Source: Segniliparus rotundus DSM 44985
Lineage (GTDB): Bacteria; Actinomycetota; Actinomycetes; Mycobacteriales; Mycobacteriaceae
DNA: 64,000 bases
Reading direction: 5' to 3'
NCBI RefSeq assembly: GCF_000092825.1
Contig: NC_014168.1
Coordinates: forward strand, 611,946 to 675,945
Shown: in pieces, positions 14,272-22,124 of the stretch
Position numbering within the stretch: position 1 is the first letter of the stretch
Layout of the letters: every line of letters begins with the position of its first letter
Translations under genes and position numbers: made by a program
The notes under the pieces: model-generated
Told to the model about the DNA's origin: nothing
The model's input: only the letters and a program-made list of their open reading frames with translations
Databases searched by the model: none

Positions 14272-14808
14272 TCAATGCGCCGGAGGTCGGACCCGTGAGA
14301 CGATCCAATCATCCGGGGGGGCGAAGTCGGGTTCTTCGTCAGCCGCCGCTGCGGCCTGCTCCTCGGGCGGTTCGTGGAGCATCGCTTTGGGGATTTTGCG
14401 CATCGGCGAGACGGGGAGCTGTTCGTACTCGATGTCCGCGTCGGGCAGCACTTCGGCGAGGAATTCACCGGAGGTCGGGACCTCGCCGAGTTGTTTGCGG
14501 AATTCGGTGGTCATTTTCAGCGCTTGCTTGCGCGCGTCATGTGTGGCGGCCTTCGCGGCCTGCACAACCGCCTCCTCGATGTGCTCCCATGCGATCTGCC
14601 CGGCGCGTTCTCGGTCGATGCGCAACGAGAGCAAGGTCCCGTCCGCCCCGCAGCTGGCCTGCGCCAACCGGTTCGCGCTGCTGCCTTTCCCGACGATGTC
14701 GAGCAGGCTTTTCTTCAACTGAACCGCCTCGCTGAGCTGCCCTTGGACGATGTCGAGCAGGTTTTCGGCGCGTGCTTTGCTGGCCGCCGCGGCTTCTGGA
14801 GTGATCAT
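14272..14808 (-). CDS. YbaB/EbfC-like (EspL-type) protein
   Basis: This 178-residue protein has an N-terminal coiled helix, then a YbaB-like alpha/beta core containing VQLKKSLLDIVGKGSSANRL and CGADGTLLSLRID, then helices and an acidic Pro-rich tail. YbaB-family proteins bind DNA, but the ESX-linked branch (EspL in ESX-1) works as a partner or chaperone of secreted Esp proteins. The position after a large substrate-like gene favours the latter. AAGGAG precedes ATG 14808 at good spacing. It is last of three co-directional genes, 57 bases after the 556-residue protein. Confidence 0.75.
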   Translation of the reverse strand: MITPEAAAASKARAENLLDIVQGQLSEAVQLKKSLLDIVGKGSSANRLAQASCGADGTLLSLRIDRERAGQIAWEHIEEAVVQAAKAATHDARKQALKMTTEFRKQLGEVPTSGEFLAEVLPDADIEYEQLPVSPMRKIPKAMLHEPPEEQAAAAADEEPDFAPPDDWIVSRVRPPAH

Positions 14809-14865
14809 TTCCGTCTCCTTCTGGTGATGCCCGCTCGGGGTTCCCGGCATCGCCCGGATGTTCGC

Positions 14866-16536
14866 CTAATGCTCGGAGGCCCATTCGGCGCTGTCGAGCT
14901 GGACCTCGTCGCCGAAGCTGGCCCGCTGTTGGGCGAGCGTGTGCAGATCTTCTGCCTCATCGCGCTCGTTGGCGGAAAGATCGCCGATCACGCTGTCGAC
15001 CACGGCGATCGGAGGGGCCTCGCTGTCGAAGGAACCGCGCAAATACTCCGGGACGGGCACGCTGCGCTGTTGCTGTCCCTGATAGGCTCCTCCTGCCCCC
15101 ATCGCGCCCATCGCGCCTCCGCCGCTCTGGGAGATCGACGGGCGCAGGGCTGTCGGGACCGCCCCGCCGCCCGCTCGCCCTGCTGCCGCTTCGGGGTGGG
15201 CGCCGGACCCCGATGGCGGGGCGGCGGACAGGCTGTGCCCCGCGCCCGCTCCTGCGCCTTGGGGAGCCCCCCCTGCGGACAGTCCGCCGTGCGGCGCTTT
15301 GGCAGAGGATTCGGCTCCTTGCCCGAGGCTGAAGCGTTCCGTGTCGCCGGCTTCGCTCATCATGCTCTGCGCGGCCTGCATGGAGTTCTGCTGCGACGCC
15401 TGTTGCACGGCCTGCTGGACGGTTTGCGTGATCTGCTGAGCGCCTTGCTGTCCTTGTTGGACGAGTTCGGAGAGGTTCTGCCCCATGGTGCCTGGCCCGT
15501 ACCGCCCGGCCTGTTCGGCCAGGGCGGAGTCGTCTGCCATCGGCGCGAGATCGGCGAGCCTCGCGTTCGGCGCGGCCTGCTCGAAGCCGCTTTGCAGGGC
15601 GTCCGGGTCGGCGCTGATTGTCGCCCCCTGCGCGCCGCGAGCCGCTGCGGCCTCTCGCGAAGCTTTTTCCGCTGTGGTCGTGCGCACCATGCTTCGCGCC
15701 GCCGGGGTCGTGTTGCCTGCCTGCGCGACACCGCCGGGGCCTGTGCTCGCGCTCGAGGGCCCGGGCGGGGCTGTCGCCGCGCGGGCGTCCGGGGCCGGTC
15801 GGCCCTGAACGGGGGCCGGGGCTGCGGTGTCGGCGGATGCGGCGGGGTCGGAGGAGGGGGAAGCGGGGGGCGGGGCCTGCCGGTCCCCGAGGCTCGCCGT
15901 TTGGGCGGTGCTGTTCCCAGCGGGGGCGGCGGATTGCTCGGTGTTGTTCGCCTTCTCGTCAGCTCCAGCCGTGGCGCGAGCCGACGTTTCCTGGGGGAGC
16001 AAGGATTGCACGGAGACGCTTCGGATGGTCGTTGCCGCTCCGACCGCTCCGGCCGCGCCGAGCTCCCCGGTGAGCGTCCCGGCCAGTGTGGCGATGGCGA
16101 GTTTGGCGGACGCGATAGCCGCCGCTTCGGCCGCGCGCGCGGCGCCGCAGGTGAACGCTTCCATTGCCCGTGCGGTCGCTATTTCGGACTTGAGCACCGC
16201 CAAACAGGAGAGCATCATCGCTTTGGTGTGCTCGACCGCGTTCGCGGCCTGTTGCAAAGCGGCGGCGGCGGTCCCGTGCGCCTGGGAGACTTCCCGCAGC
16301 TCGTGATCGAGCTCTCCCCTGATCCCGCTCAGGCTGTCATGCAGTTTCCCCTCCACGGATCCGATCGCCTGGTCGAGAGAGCCGACGGCGTCCCCGTGGT
16401 GGGAGGCGACGGCCCCGCCGTACGCCGAATGGCTTTCGGCGAGCGCCCGCAAAGCGTCCTCGTCGCCTTGCGGCCAGTGGCCGCCGCCGGCGAGTTCGTA
16501 GACTTCCAGCAATTCGGGGGGGAGCTGGAGGGTCAT
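14866..16536 (-). CDS. Putative ESX substrate with WXG100-like N-terminus
   Basis: This is a 556-residue candidate type VII secreted protein. Residues 1-45 (LPPELLEVYELAGGGHWPQG and DEDALRALAES) match the WXG100-like segment at the N-terminus of many actinobacterial ESX-exported proteins and polymorphic toxins. Residues 45-175 are helical. Residues 175-490 are low-complexity Ala/Pro/Gly/Ser/Gln, including a Gln-rich helix. The end (PVPEYLRGSFD, then an acidic helix) is ordered again. No toxin domain is recognisable. The ATG overlaps the TGA of the 115-residue gene (ATGA). Confidence 0.75.
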   Translation of the reverse strand: MTLQLPPELLEVYELAGGGHWPQGDEDALRALAESHSAYGGAVASHHGDAVGSLDQAIGSVEGKLHDSLSGIRGELDHELREVSQAHGTAAAALQQAANAVEHTKAMMLSCLAVLKSEIATARAMEAFTCGAARAAEAAAIASAKLAIATLAGTLTGELGAAGAVGAATTIRSVSVQSLLPQETSARATAGADEKANNTEQSAAPAGNSTAQTASLGDRQAPPPASPSSDPAASADTAAPAPVQGRPAPDARAATAPPGPSSASTGPGGVAQAGNTTPAARSMVRTTTAEKASREAAAARGAQGATISADPDALQSGFEQAAPNARLADLAPMADDSALAEQAGRYGPGTMGQNLSELVQQGQQGAQQITQTVQQAVQQASQQNSMQAAQSMMSEAGDTERFSLGQGAESSAKAPHGGLSAGGAPQGAGAGAGHSLSAAPPSGSGAHPEAAAGRAGGGAVPTALRPSISQSGGGAMGAMGAGGAYQGQQQRSVPVPEYLRGSFDSEAPPIAVVDSVIGDLSANERDEAEDLHTLAQQRASFGDEVQLDSAEWASEH

Positions 16537-16880
16537 AACAGCCCCGAGCGTTCGGCCTCCAGGTCCGCGGCGTTGGCTTCGTCCTCGGCTTCGACCTGGT
16601 CTGCGGCTGCGACAGTGTTCTCGCCGAGTTTGCGCAAGAGAGCGAGGTATCCGGTTTCGCCTTCTGCGGCCTGCTGCATGTTGCGCATCCCCGACAAGTA
16701 TTTGCCTTCTCCTTGTGCGAACACGGTCCCGTACTGGTCGGAGCCCCAAGGGTTGCCCTGCTGAGCGGCTTCGCCGCAGAAGGCGGCGTACGCGGCGGCG
16801 AGCGATTCGCCGACGTTGTGCAGCCGATGCCCCGCTGCGCGGAAATCCGCAGACTCCATGGCCAGCTTCTGATTCGTCAT
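16533..16880 (-). CDS. EspC/WXG-like small ESX-associated protein
   Basis: This 115-residue helical protein lacks a signal peptide. A helical hairpin with WGSDQYGTVFAQGEGKYLSG at its turn resembles the W/G-D-x-x-G-x-x-F pattern of EspC-type (ESX diderm) proteins. Such proteins often form heterodimers with the larger partner encoded next door. AGGAGG lies four bases before ATG 16880. It opens the minus-strand operon and is translationally coupled to the next gene. Confidence 0.75.
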   Translation of the reverse strand: MTNQKLAMESADFRAAGHRLHNVGESLAAAYAAFCGEAAQQGNPWGSDQYGTVFAQGEGKYLSGMRNMQQAAEGETGYLALLRKLGENTVAAADQVEAEDEANAADLEAERSGLL

Positions 16881-17292
16881 GCTGCCTCCTCGTCCTCGAC
16901 GAATAGGGGAATTCGCGTTCGCTTGGGGGACGGCAAACACGGCCCGTCCGCCTGTGAGCACGGTATAACCTGTCTCTCCTCACGGTACCAGTCAGAGCGG
17001 CGGACGCGCTAGGCCTCCGGCTCTGGGAACGCGCGGATTTCTTCGATTTTTTCTCGACCATAGGGCGCGGCTCTGGCATTGACAGTGTTTGACCTGCATG
17101 AAAGCCGTGCGCGTCTGAGGTTCGCCCATGCGGAGGATTTTATTTAGCATGTGAAAATTTTTCTTGTTTCCGATCTGGACGCGGAAGCCGTGCCGGTGGT
17201 AGGCTCGGAAACACGAAGAAAAGTCGCGAATAATAACCAGCGGGGCATACTTATCAGTCTGTTGGGCCCCGTTGCTTGTCCAGGAGGTCTCA
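16881..17292. promoter_or_regulatory. Divergent regulatory region between two ESX-accessory operons
   Basis: This 412-bp gap separates start codons facing opposite ways. The centre (about 17130-17170) is strikingly AT-rich for this genome. CATACT at 17246-17251 is a possible -10 for the plus operon, and the reverse complement of 16969-16976 reads GGTTATAC, a possible -10 for the minus operon. Both first genes have strong AGGAGG sites, so leadered transcripts are expected. No gene of its own was seen. Confidence 0.45.
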
Positions 17293-17724
17293 ATGTCGAG
17301 CGTTCTGCCCGGATCTGGCACTGCGGGATCGGATGAGGGATTGCAGGGCGAGCTGGCGGCGTTGCGGCAGAAAGCGCAGAAAGCGCAGAAAGCGCAATCA
17401 CTGGTCGGCAACCCTCGCTCGGGCGGGCAGGCCGCGGACGGCGGAGTGAAGGCGATCGTCGGCCCCGGCGGGGCAGTGGAGGCTGTGCGGATCAGCGATG
17501 AGGCGTACCAGAAGCTCGGGCCCACCAAACTCGCGCAGTCGGTCGTGGTCGCGGTCAGCCGGGCGCAGCAGGCCAATCTTGAGAAATACCGTTCTGCGCT
17601 CGTCGAGATGGACGAGGGCAGCGCCGCCGCGGAGCTCTCCGAGCGTTTCCGGATCCCGAAAGCGCGCTTGGAGGAACAGAAAGACGATCAAGACGCCGTG
17701 CAGTACAAAACCCTGGGTCGCTGA
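17293..17724 (+). CDS. YbaB/EbfC-like protein
   Basis: This 143-residue protein has a helical N-terminus with the short repeat QKAQKAQKAQ, then a YbaB core (VKAIVGPGGAVEAVRISDEAY and a helix to QQANLEKYR). AGGAGG at 17282-17287 supports ATG 17293. The adjacent large ESX-type protein starts 61 bases later. Together they mirror the YbaB/large-protein pair on the other strand. A role as substrate partner is inferred; nucleoid binding is the alternative. Confidence 0.75.
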   Translation: MSSVLPGSGTAGSDEGLQGELAALRQKAQKAQKAQSLVGNPRSGGQAADGGVKAIVGPGGAVEAVRISDEAYQKLGPTKLAQSVVVAVSRAQQANLEKYRSALVEMDEGSAAAELSERFRIPKARLEEQKDDQDAVQYKTLGR

Positions 17725-17785
17725 GCGGCGAACAGGCCAGCCGCACGTCCATGGGCGGCGCCCGGCAGCGTGATGAGGAGAAGAA

Positions 17786-19705
17786 ATGTTGATACACAAT
17801 CCACGTTCGTCGGGCGGCTCGCAACCGTCGGGAACGGCTGGGTCCTCTTCGGGCGGCGGCAGCGGCGGATCGCAAGGTTTCCGACTCGACCCCGACTCCG
17901 TCCGTCAGGACGCGAGCGACATCCAGGCGGCAGGCCAGACCCTCTCGGACATCGGGCAGCAAGCATCAGGGGTCCATGTCGGGTCGGATGTGTACGGGCT
18001 CATCGCCCGCCCGTTCGCCGCAGCTCTCCAAATGGTCTACCAGCAGATCGGCAGCGGTATCACCTCATTCGCAGACTCCATCGCCCATGTGTCGGACCAA
18101 CTTTCCGGGGCGGTGGACCAACTTGAGGAAGTGGACTCAGAGCACGCCGAGATCATGAGGCAGCTCGGCGAAACCATCCCCGATCCCAGCAGCTACGGTG
18201 TCCCGAAAGGCGGTGTGACTCCGGACGAGGGCGTGGATGGCGGGCTCACGATGGCGGATCCGAGCACGTTCGCCAGGCCGAAAGGCGGTGTGACACCGGA
18301 CGAGGGCGTGGATGGCGGGCTCACGATGGCGGATCCGAGCACGTTCGCCAGGCCGCAGGGGGGCGGGTCTGCGGATGCAGGTGGTGCTGGTTCGGGCACT
18401 GGTGCGCGCATCGCGGACCCGAGCGCTTTCGCCAGGCCCCAGGGCGGCGGCTCCTCGTCGTCAGGCGGTGGCAGCTCCCCGGTTGGCAGCTCCTCGGGCG
18501 GTAGTTCTCCAGCGGCCAGCAGCGGTGGCAGCGCATCGCAGCCGCACTCCTCGCCACAGAGCCCGTCGCCACAGTCTGCCTCGTCGCAGCCGTCTTCCCG
18601 GAGCCTGGATGACATTCTGTCGCAGGGAGGCGCCTCCTTGGGCAATGGCGCGCTTGGCTCTGAGGGCGGTGCTGGTCTCGGGGTCGTCGGCTCGACGGCA
18701 GGACACGAGGGCGCTCTGGGCGAGGCGCATGGATCCGGCGGTGGCCTGACACATACCGCGAGCGGAGCGGAGACCAGCCGCACCTCGGGCGAGGGGCCCG
18801 CCGCCGCGCCAAGCCATGTCCCCGCCGCGCCCTCTTCGGCTGGTGGCGGCATGGGCGAGTTCCCCCGCTCCGGTCAGCCGGTCGGCAATCTCGGGGGCCT
18901 GCCGGGCGAGGCGGACTCCGCTCTGCATGGCCTTCCTGCTGCGGGCGCTGCAGCCGGATACGCGAGCGCCGGGTACTCGGACCAATACGGCAACGCGCAA
19001 CAGGGCGGTTCCGAAGGGTTGTTGCAGGGAGTTTCCTCCATCGTCAGCACCGCGCTCGGTTCCGGCGGCGGCATGGGCACGGGCGGCGGCATGGCGGGCA
19101 TGGGCGGTTTCGACGGCACGGCGGGCGCGACGGGGGCCTTCGCCGGCGCCGAGTCCGAGGCCGGCGCCGCGCAGGGGTTCACCGGACCTCCCCCTGCGGG
19201 CATGGGCGCCGACCTCGCCGCAGGGGGCCATGGCGGCGAGGCTTCCGGACCTGCCAGCCACGGTTCCGAGGCGTCGAGCACGAATGACTTCGCCCGCTCG
19301 GACACAGGAGCCGACCTGGAGGGCGACTCGCCCGACGACGCGCAATCGGACGAGAAGGACAAAGACAAACCCGCTGCGGCCTCCGGGGGCCAGATGGGCG
19401 GCGCGCAAGGCGGCATGCATGGCGCGGGCGGCGCGGCCCCCGCGCAAGCGGCTGTCTCGAACAAGTTCGGTTTGCGCGCCGATCCGGAGAGCTTCCCCTC
19501 GGCGATGGACAGCGGCTCCATCCTTGAGCGGCACGGCGCTGGCGTCCAGCAGCGGGAAGCTTCTGGCGAAGATGTCGGGATCCGCTTCGGGCCGCTGCCG
19601 TCCGACCTCGGGCACGTCGGGGACAGCCCCGCGCAGCCGTCTCCCGGCGACACAAAGGATTCCGACGTGTGGGAAGACCCCGACCTTTTCGAGACCCGGA
19701 CCTAG
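17786..19705 (+). CDS. Large Gly/Ser/Pro-rich ESX substrate with EspC-like N-terminus
   Basis: This is a 639-residue putative secreted or cell-surface protein. After a disordered start, residues 30-130 form an EspC/WXG-like helical domain (FRLDPDSVRQDASDIQAAG, then VGSDVYGLIARPF). Residues 139-188 are two copies of a 25-residue repeat, followed by degenerate ADPS-T/A-FARP units. The rest is Gly/Ser/Ala low complexity, with an acidic Lys/Asp stretch near residue 520-530 and a more ordered end. No enzymatic domain is seen. It pairs with the YbaB-like gene upstream. Confidence 0.75.
   Translation: MLIHNPRSSGGSQPSGTAGSSSGGGSGGSQGFRLDPDSVRQDASDIQAAGQTLSDIGQQASGVHVGSDVYGLIARPFAAALQMVYQQIGSGITSFADSIAHVSDQLSGAVDQLEEVDSEHAEIMRQLGETIPDPSSYGVPKGGVTPDEGVDGGLTMADPSTFARPKGGVTPDEGVDGGLTMADPSTFARPQGGGSADAGGAGSGTGARIADPSAFARPQGGGSSSSGGGSSPVGSSSGGSSPAASSGGSASQPHSSPQSPSPQSASSQPSSRSLDDILSQGGASLGNGALGSEGGAGLGVVGSTAGHEGALGEAHGSGGGLTHTASGAETSRTSGEGPAAAPSHVPAAPSSAGGGMGEFPRSGQPVGNLGGLPGEADSALHGLPAAGAAAGYASAGYSDQYGNAQQGGSEGLLQGVSSIVSTALGSGGGMGTGGGMAGMGGFDGTAGATGAFAGAESEAGAAQGFTGPPPAGMGADLAAGGHGGEASGPASHGSEASSTNDFARSDTGADLEGDSPDDAQSDEKDKDKPAAASGGQMGGAQGGMHGAGGAAPAQAAVSNKFGLRADPESFPSAMDSGSILERHGAGVQQREASGEDVGIRFGPLPSDLGHVGDSPAQPSPGDTKDSDVWEDPDLFETRT
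18203..18352 (+). repeat. Two tandem 75-bp coding repeats
   Basis: Units 18203-18277 and 18278-18352 differ at a single position that I can see (GACTCC versus GACACC, synonymous). Each encodes 25 residues beginning PKGGVTPDEG and ending ADPSTFAR. A shorter degenerate copy follows near 18410-18440. Confidence 0.9.
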
Positions 19706-20163
19706 CCCGAGCGCCAAGGCCCCTGTTTCGATGTTGGTTCCTCTTTCCGCCGCCGCAGCCCGGACGGCCGTTGTGAGGGGCCTCCGCACGACGGTTCGCA
19801 CGAACGAGAAGGCGTTTTCCCTGAGTCTGCGATCCAGGGCGAAAGTCCGAGCTCGTCGAGAATTTCGAGCAACACGGCAAACGCAGGGACGACAGGCTGA
19901 ACGAAGACAGGGAAAAACAGGAAAGCGAAGAATTCTTTCGCGATGTCTGCTGCGCGCCGCGGGCTCCGTTCCGGGCTGAAATGCCGCTCAGAGCTGTTCA
20001 CAGAGACGAAACATACATCGCGCGACCGCCGCCGCCAATATCGCCCCGAGATGGGCGCGAGGAATGAGATTCCCGTGTTGAGCATGTGTGGCCCCACTCT
20101 CCAGGGAGCATTGGTGTGTCCTGGGCGACGCGAGGTCTGCGAGAAAAGGCCGACGAAATTTCA

Positions 20164-20188
20164 ATGCGTTAAACGCATATAACGTTAT
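20164..20188. promoter_or_regulatory. Two abutting palindromes, candidate operator
   Basis: ATGCGTT-A-AACGCAT (20164-20178) is a perfect seven-base-arm palindrome, immediately followed by the ten-base palindrome ATAACGTTAT (20179-20188). TATAAC at 20178-20183, overlapping both, could be a -10. This fits a repressor site 410 bases before the acyltransferase genes. Confidence 0.45.
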
Positions 20189-20546
20189 TTATGCGCGAGA
20201 AGAATCTTCTTTTCATGCACGGGATCTTTGGGCTGTCGTGAAATCGCAGTTCAGCGCGGCGGAGCGCCGCGTCAACGCGTCGAGGGAGTCGCGTTCCGCA
20301 TGCTCCGCGCCCCCGCATTTCGTGAGACGCTCAACACAGCGGTTTTTAGTTGACACGGCCATGTCGATGCACTGCGATGGACGAGAAGGATGCAATTGCC
20401 AACCTGAAGGACCAGCGAAGCGGCGAAGACGTAGCGGAGGCCGACGATTTTATCTGTTGGAAACAAAGACGGAGTTCCGTGAGCGCGCGATACCGGCGGC
20501 GCGTGAGCGTGGGCGAAGAAGTGAAAACAGCGAAAAAATAAAAAAA

Positions 20547-20584
20547 TAACTTCATAAGAAAAATAAAAAATAACTTCATGAGAA
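20547..20584 (+). repeat. AT-rich direct repeat reaching the Shine-Dalgarno
   Basis: TAACTTCAT-A/G-AGAA occurs at 20547-20560 and 20571-20584. Only the second copy runs into AGAAGGAG, the ribosome-binding site of the gene at 20597. Confidence 0.6.
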
Positions 20585-20596
20585 GGAGCGCTCCCG

Positions 20597-22054
20597 ATGG
20601 AAAGCATTGAACTTTCCGAATACCCGATTCTGCCTGGAATTGTCACGCACTGGATGGCGCGGGCCGACCTGAGCCTTGAGGAGTGGCCGGAGGACGACAG
20701 GTGTGCCTCATACGTGCACGAGGCCCACCTTCGCGGATACGCCAGCGCCAGCTCCGACGCGCGGGAAAGCTGGATCGGGACCGCGTTCGAATTCGAAGGC
20801 CACCTTGACCACGAGGCGATTCGCCGCACGCTGCGGCTCTGGGTGGACCAACACGAGGTGCTTCGCTCCCAGGTGTCGCTGCGGGACCCATCCCAGCCGT
20901 CGTCCTCGCCCTTGATCCGCCGCACCCTCCCCGTCGGCGCGGTGGACTTCGAGCCGGTCAGCGCAGGGCCGTTGCGCTCTTCGACCGCCGTCCACCGGGA
21001 GCTCAGCCACATGTTCGACGTGGTGGCCTCGCCCTTGAACTGGCCCGGCTACCTCCTCTCCACGGTGGAGCGCGACGACGGGACCATCACGATCGTCTTC
21101 GTCGCCGACCACAGCCTCCTGGACGGTTACTCGCAAGTGCTCGTCAGCACAGAACTCGCAGAACTGTACAAGAAAGTCCTGGAAGAGGGCCTCGACTACG
21201 CTCCGGAGCCTTCCGTGGTCAAGGATTCGTACGTGGACTTCTCCGCCGCGGAACGCGAAGCGGCCCAAAGCGTCACCGCCGAGCACCCGGCGGTGCGCGC
21301 GTGGGCCGAGCGGGTCGCCGAAGGGGACGCGATGGACTTCCCGCTGCCCTTGTCGGACCCCAAGCCCCACCGCGGCCTCGTCCATCAGCGCCCCTACAAC
21401 ACCTGGCTGTTGGACTCGGAGCAGTGCGACGCGTTCTTCAGCGCGTGCAAATCCTTCGGCGGCGGCTACAACGCCGGGATCGCGGCGGCCATGGCGCTGG
21501 CGACCAAGCTCACCTCGGACCGGGACCGGCTGAGTTTCGTGACGCCGCTGGACACGCGGAGCGACATGCGCTGGGCGCAATCGATCGGTTGGTTCGTCGG
21601 CACGGCCCCGGTCTCGGTCGACCTTCGCGCGGCGGATTCGTTCTCGGCCCTCGTGCCTGTCGCGCAGCAGAGCTACTCCTCGACGCGCCTGGTCAGCTCC
21701 GTGCCTTTCGCGAAGGTCTGCGAGGTGCTCTCCGAAGAGATCAAACCGTCCTTCATCGCCTCCTTCAACAACGCGTCGGCGATGGCCGGCGCCGATCAGT
21801 GGCTGCAACAGCGCATGCGGGCGCTGCGGAGCAAAAACTACTCCGACACAGAAGTCTTCATGGCGCTCGTCCGGTTCCCCGCGCTCGGTTTGTCGCTCTC
21901 CGCGCGGTACCCGAACACGTTCACGGCGGCTTCGAGCGTGCACCGGTTCTTCTCGGCGTTGCGGACTGTCATGGTGGCGGTGGCCCATCACGGCGACTTC
22001 CACGTCCAAAGCCATCCGCGATTCACCCGGCAGAGCCTTGTCGCCGCGGTCTGA
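20597..22054 (+). CDS. PapA-like acyltransferase (condensation-domain superfamily), copy 1
   Basis: This 485-residue cytosolic enzyme of the condensation/PapA superfamily probably transfers an acyl group to a hydroxyl of a lipid or sugar. The catalytic motif is D171-H172-SLL-D176-G177. The first His of the usual HHxxxDG is Asp, but the catalytic second His and the Asp-Gly are kept. TPLDTRSDMRWAQSIGWFVG near residue 320 is the second conserved block of the fold. AGAAGGAG precedes the ATG. It is first of three paralogues in a row. Mycobacterial PapA enzymes esterify trehalose or phthiocerol lipids; the substrate here is unknown. Confidence 0.8.
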   Translation: MESIELSEYPILPGIVTHWMARADLSLEEWPEDDRCASYVHEAHLRGYASASSDARESWIGTAFEFEGHLDHEAIRRTLRLWVDQHEVLRSQVSLRDPSQPSSSPLIRRTLPVGAVDFEPVSAGPLRSSTAVHRELSHMFDVVASPLNWPGYLLSTVERDDGTITIVFVADHSLLDGYSQVLVSTELAELYKKVLEEGLDYAPEPSVVKDSYVDFSAAEREAAQSVTAEHPAVRAWAERVAEGDAMDFPLPLSDPKPHRGLVHQRPYNTWLLDSEQCDAFFSACKSFGGGYNAGIAAAMALATKLTSDRDRLSFVTPLDTRSDMRWAQSIGWFVGTAPVSVDLRAADSFSALVPVAQQSYSSTRLVSSVPFAKVCEVLSEEIKPSFIASFNNASAMAGADQWLQQRMRALRSKNYSDTEVFMALVRFPALGLSLSARYPNTFTAASSVHRFFSALRTVMVAVAHHGDFHVQSHPRFTRQSLVAAV

Positions 22055-22124
22055 GGCGCCGGCGGGCGCGCAGAACGATCACGGCGGAACAGCGGCGACA
22101 GGCTCGACAAAGGAAGGAACCCCC

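Larger units (their letters stand above)
19706..20596. other. 891-bp region without a supported gene, upstream of the acyltransferase operon
   Basis: Open frames here have no ribosome-binding sites and no protein character. Base composition falls from GC-rich at 19.7 kb to strongly AT-rich at 20.52-20.58 kb. The region holds two abutting palindromes (20164-20188) and a short direct repeat reaching the Shine-Dalgarno of the acyltransferase gene. It is probably the control region of the operon starting at 20597. Confidence 0.5.

Noticed and set aside
14190-14468. Open frame across the right attachment repeat
   Set aside because: It translates the tRNA fragment and overlaps the YbaB-like gene antisense or out of frame, without start signals.
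18203-18352. Regular repeats considered as a CRISPR array
   Set aside because: There are only two units without spacers, in frame within a protein-coding gene.
19943-20549. Several small open frames in the gap before the acyltransferases
   Set aside because: No ribosome-binding sites and no hydrophobic or domain pattern; the codon content does not match neighbouring genes.
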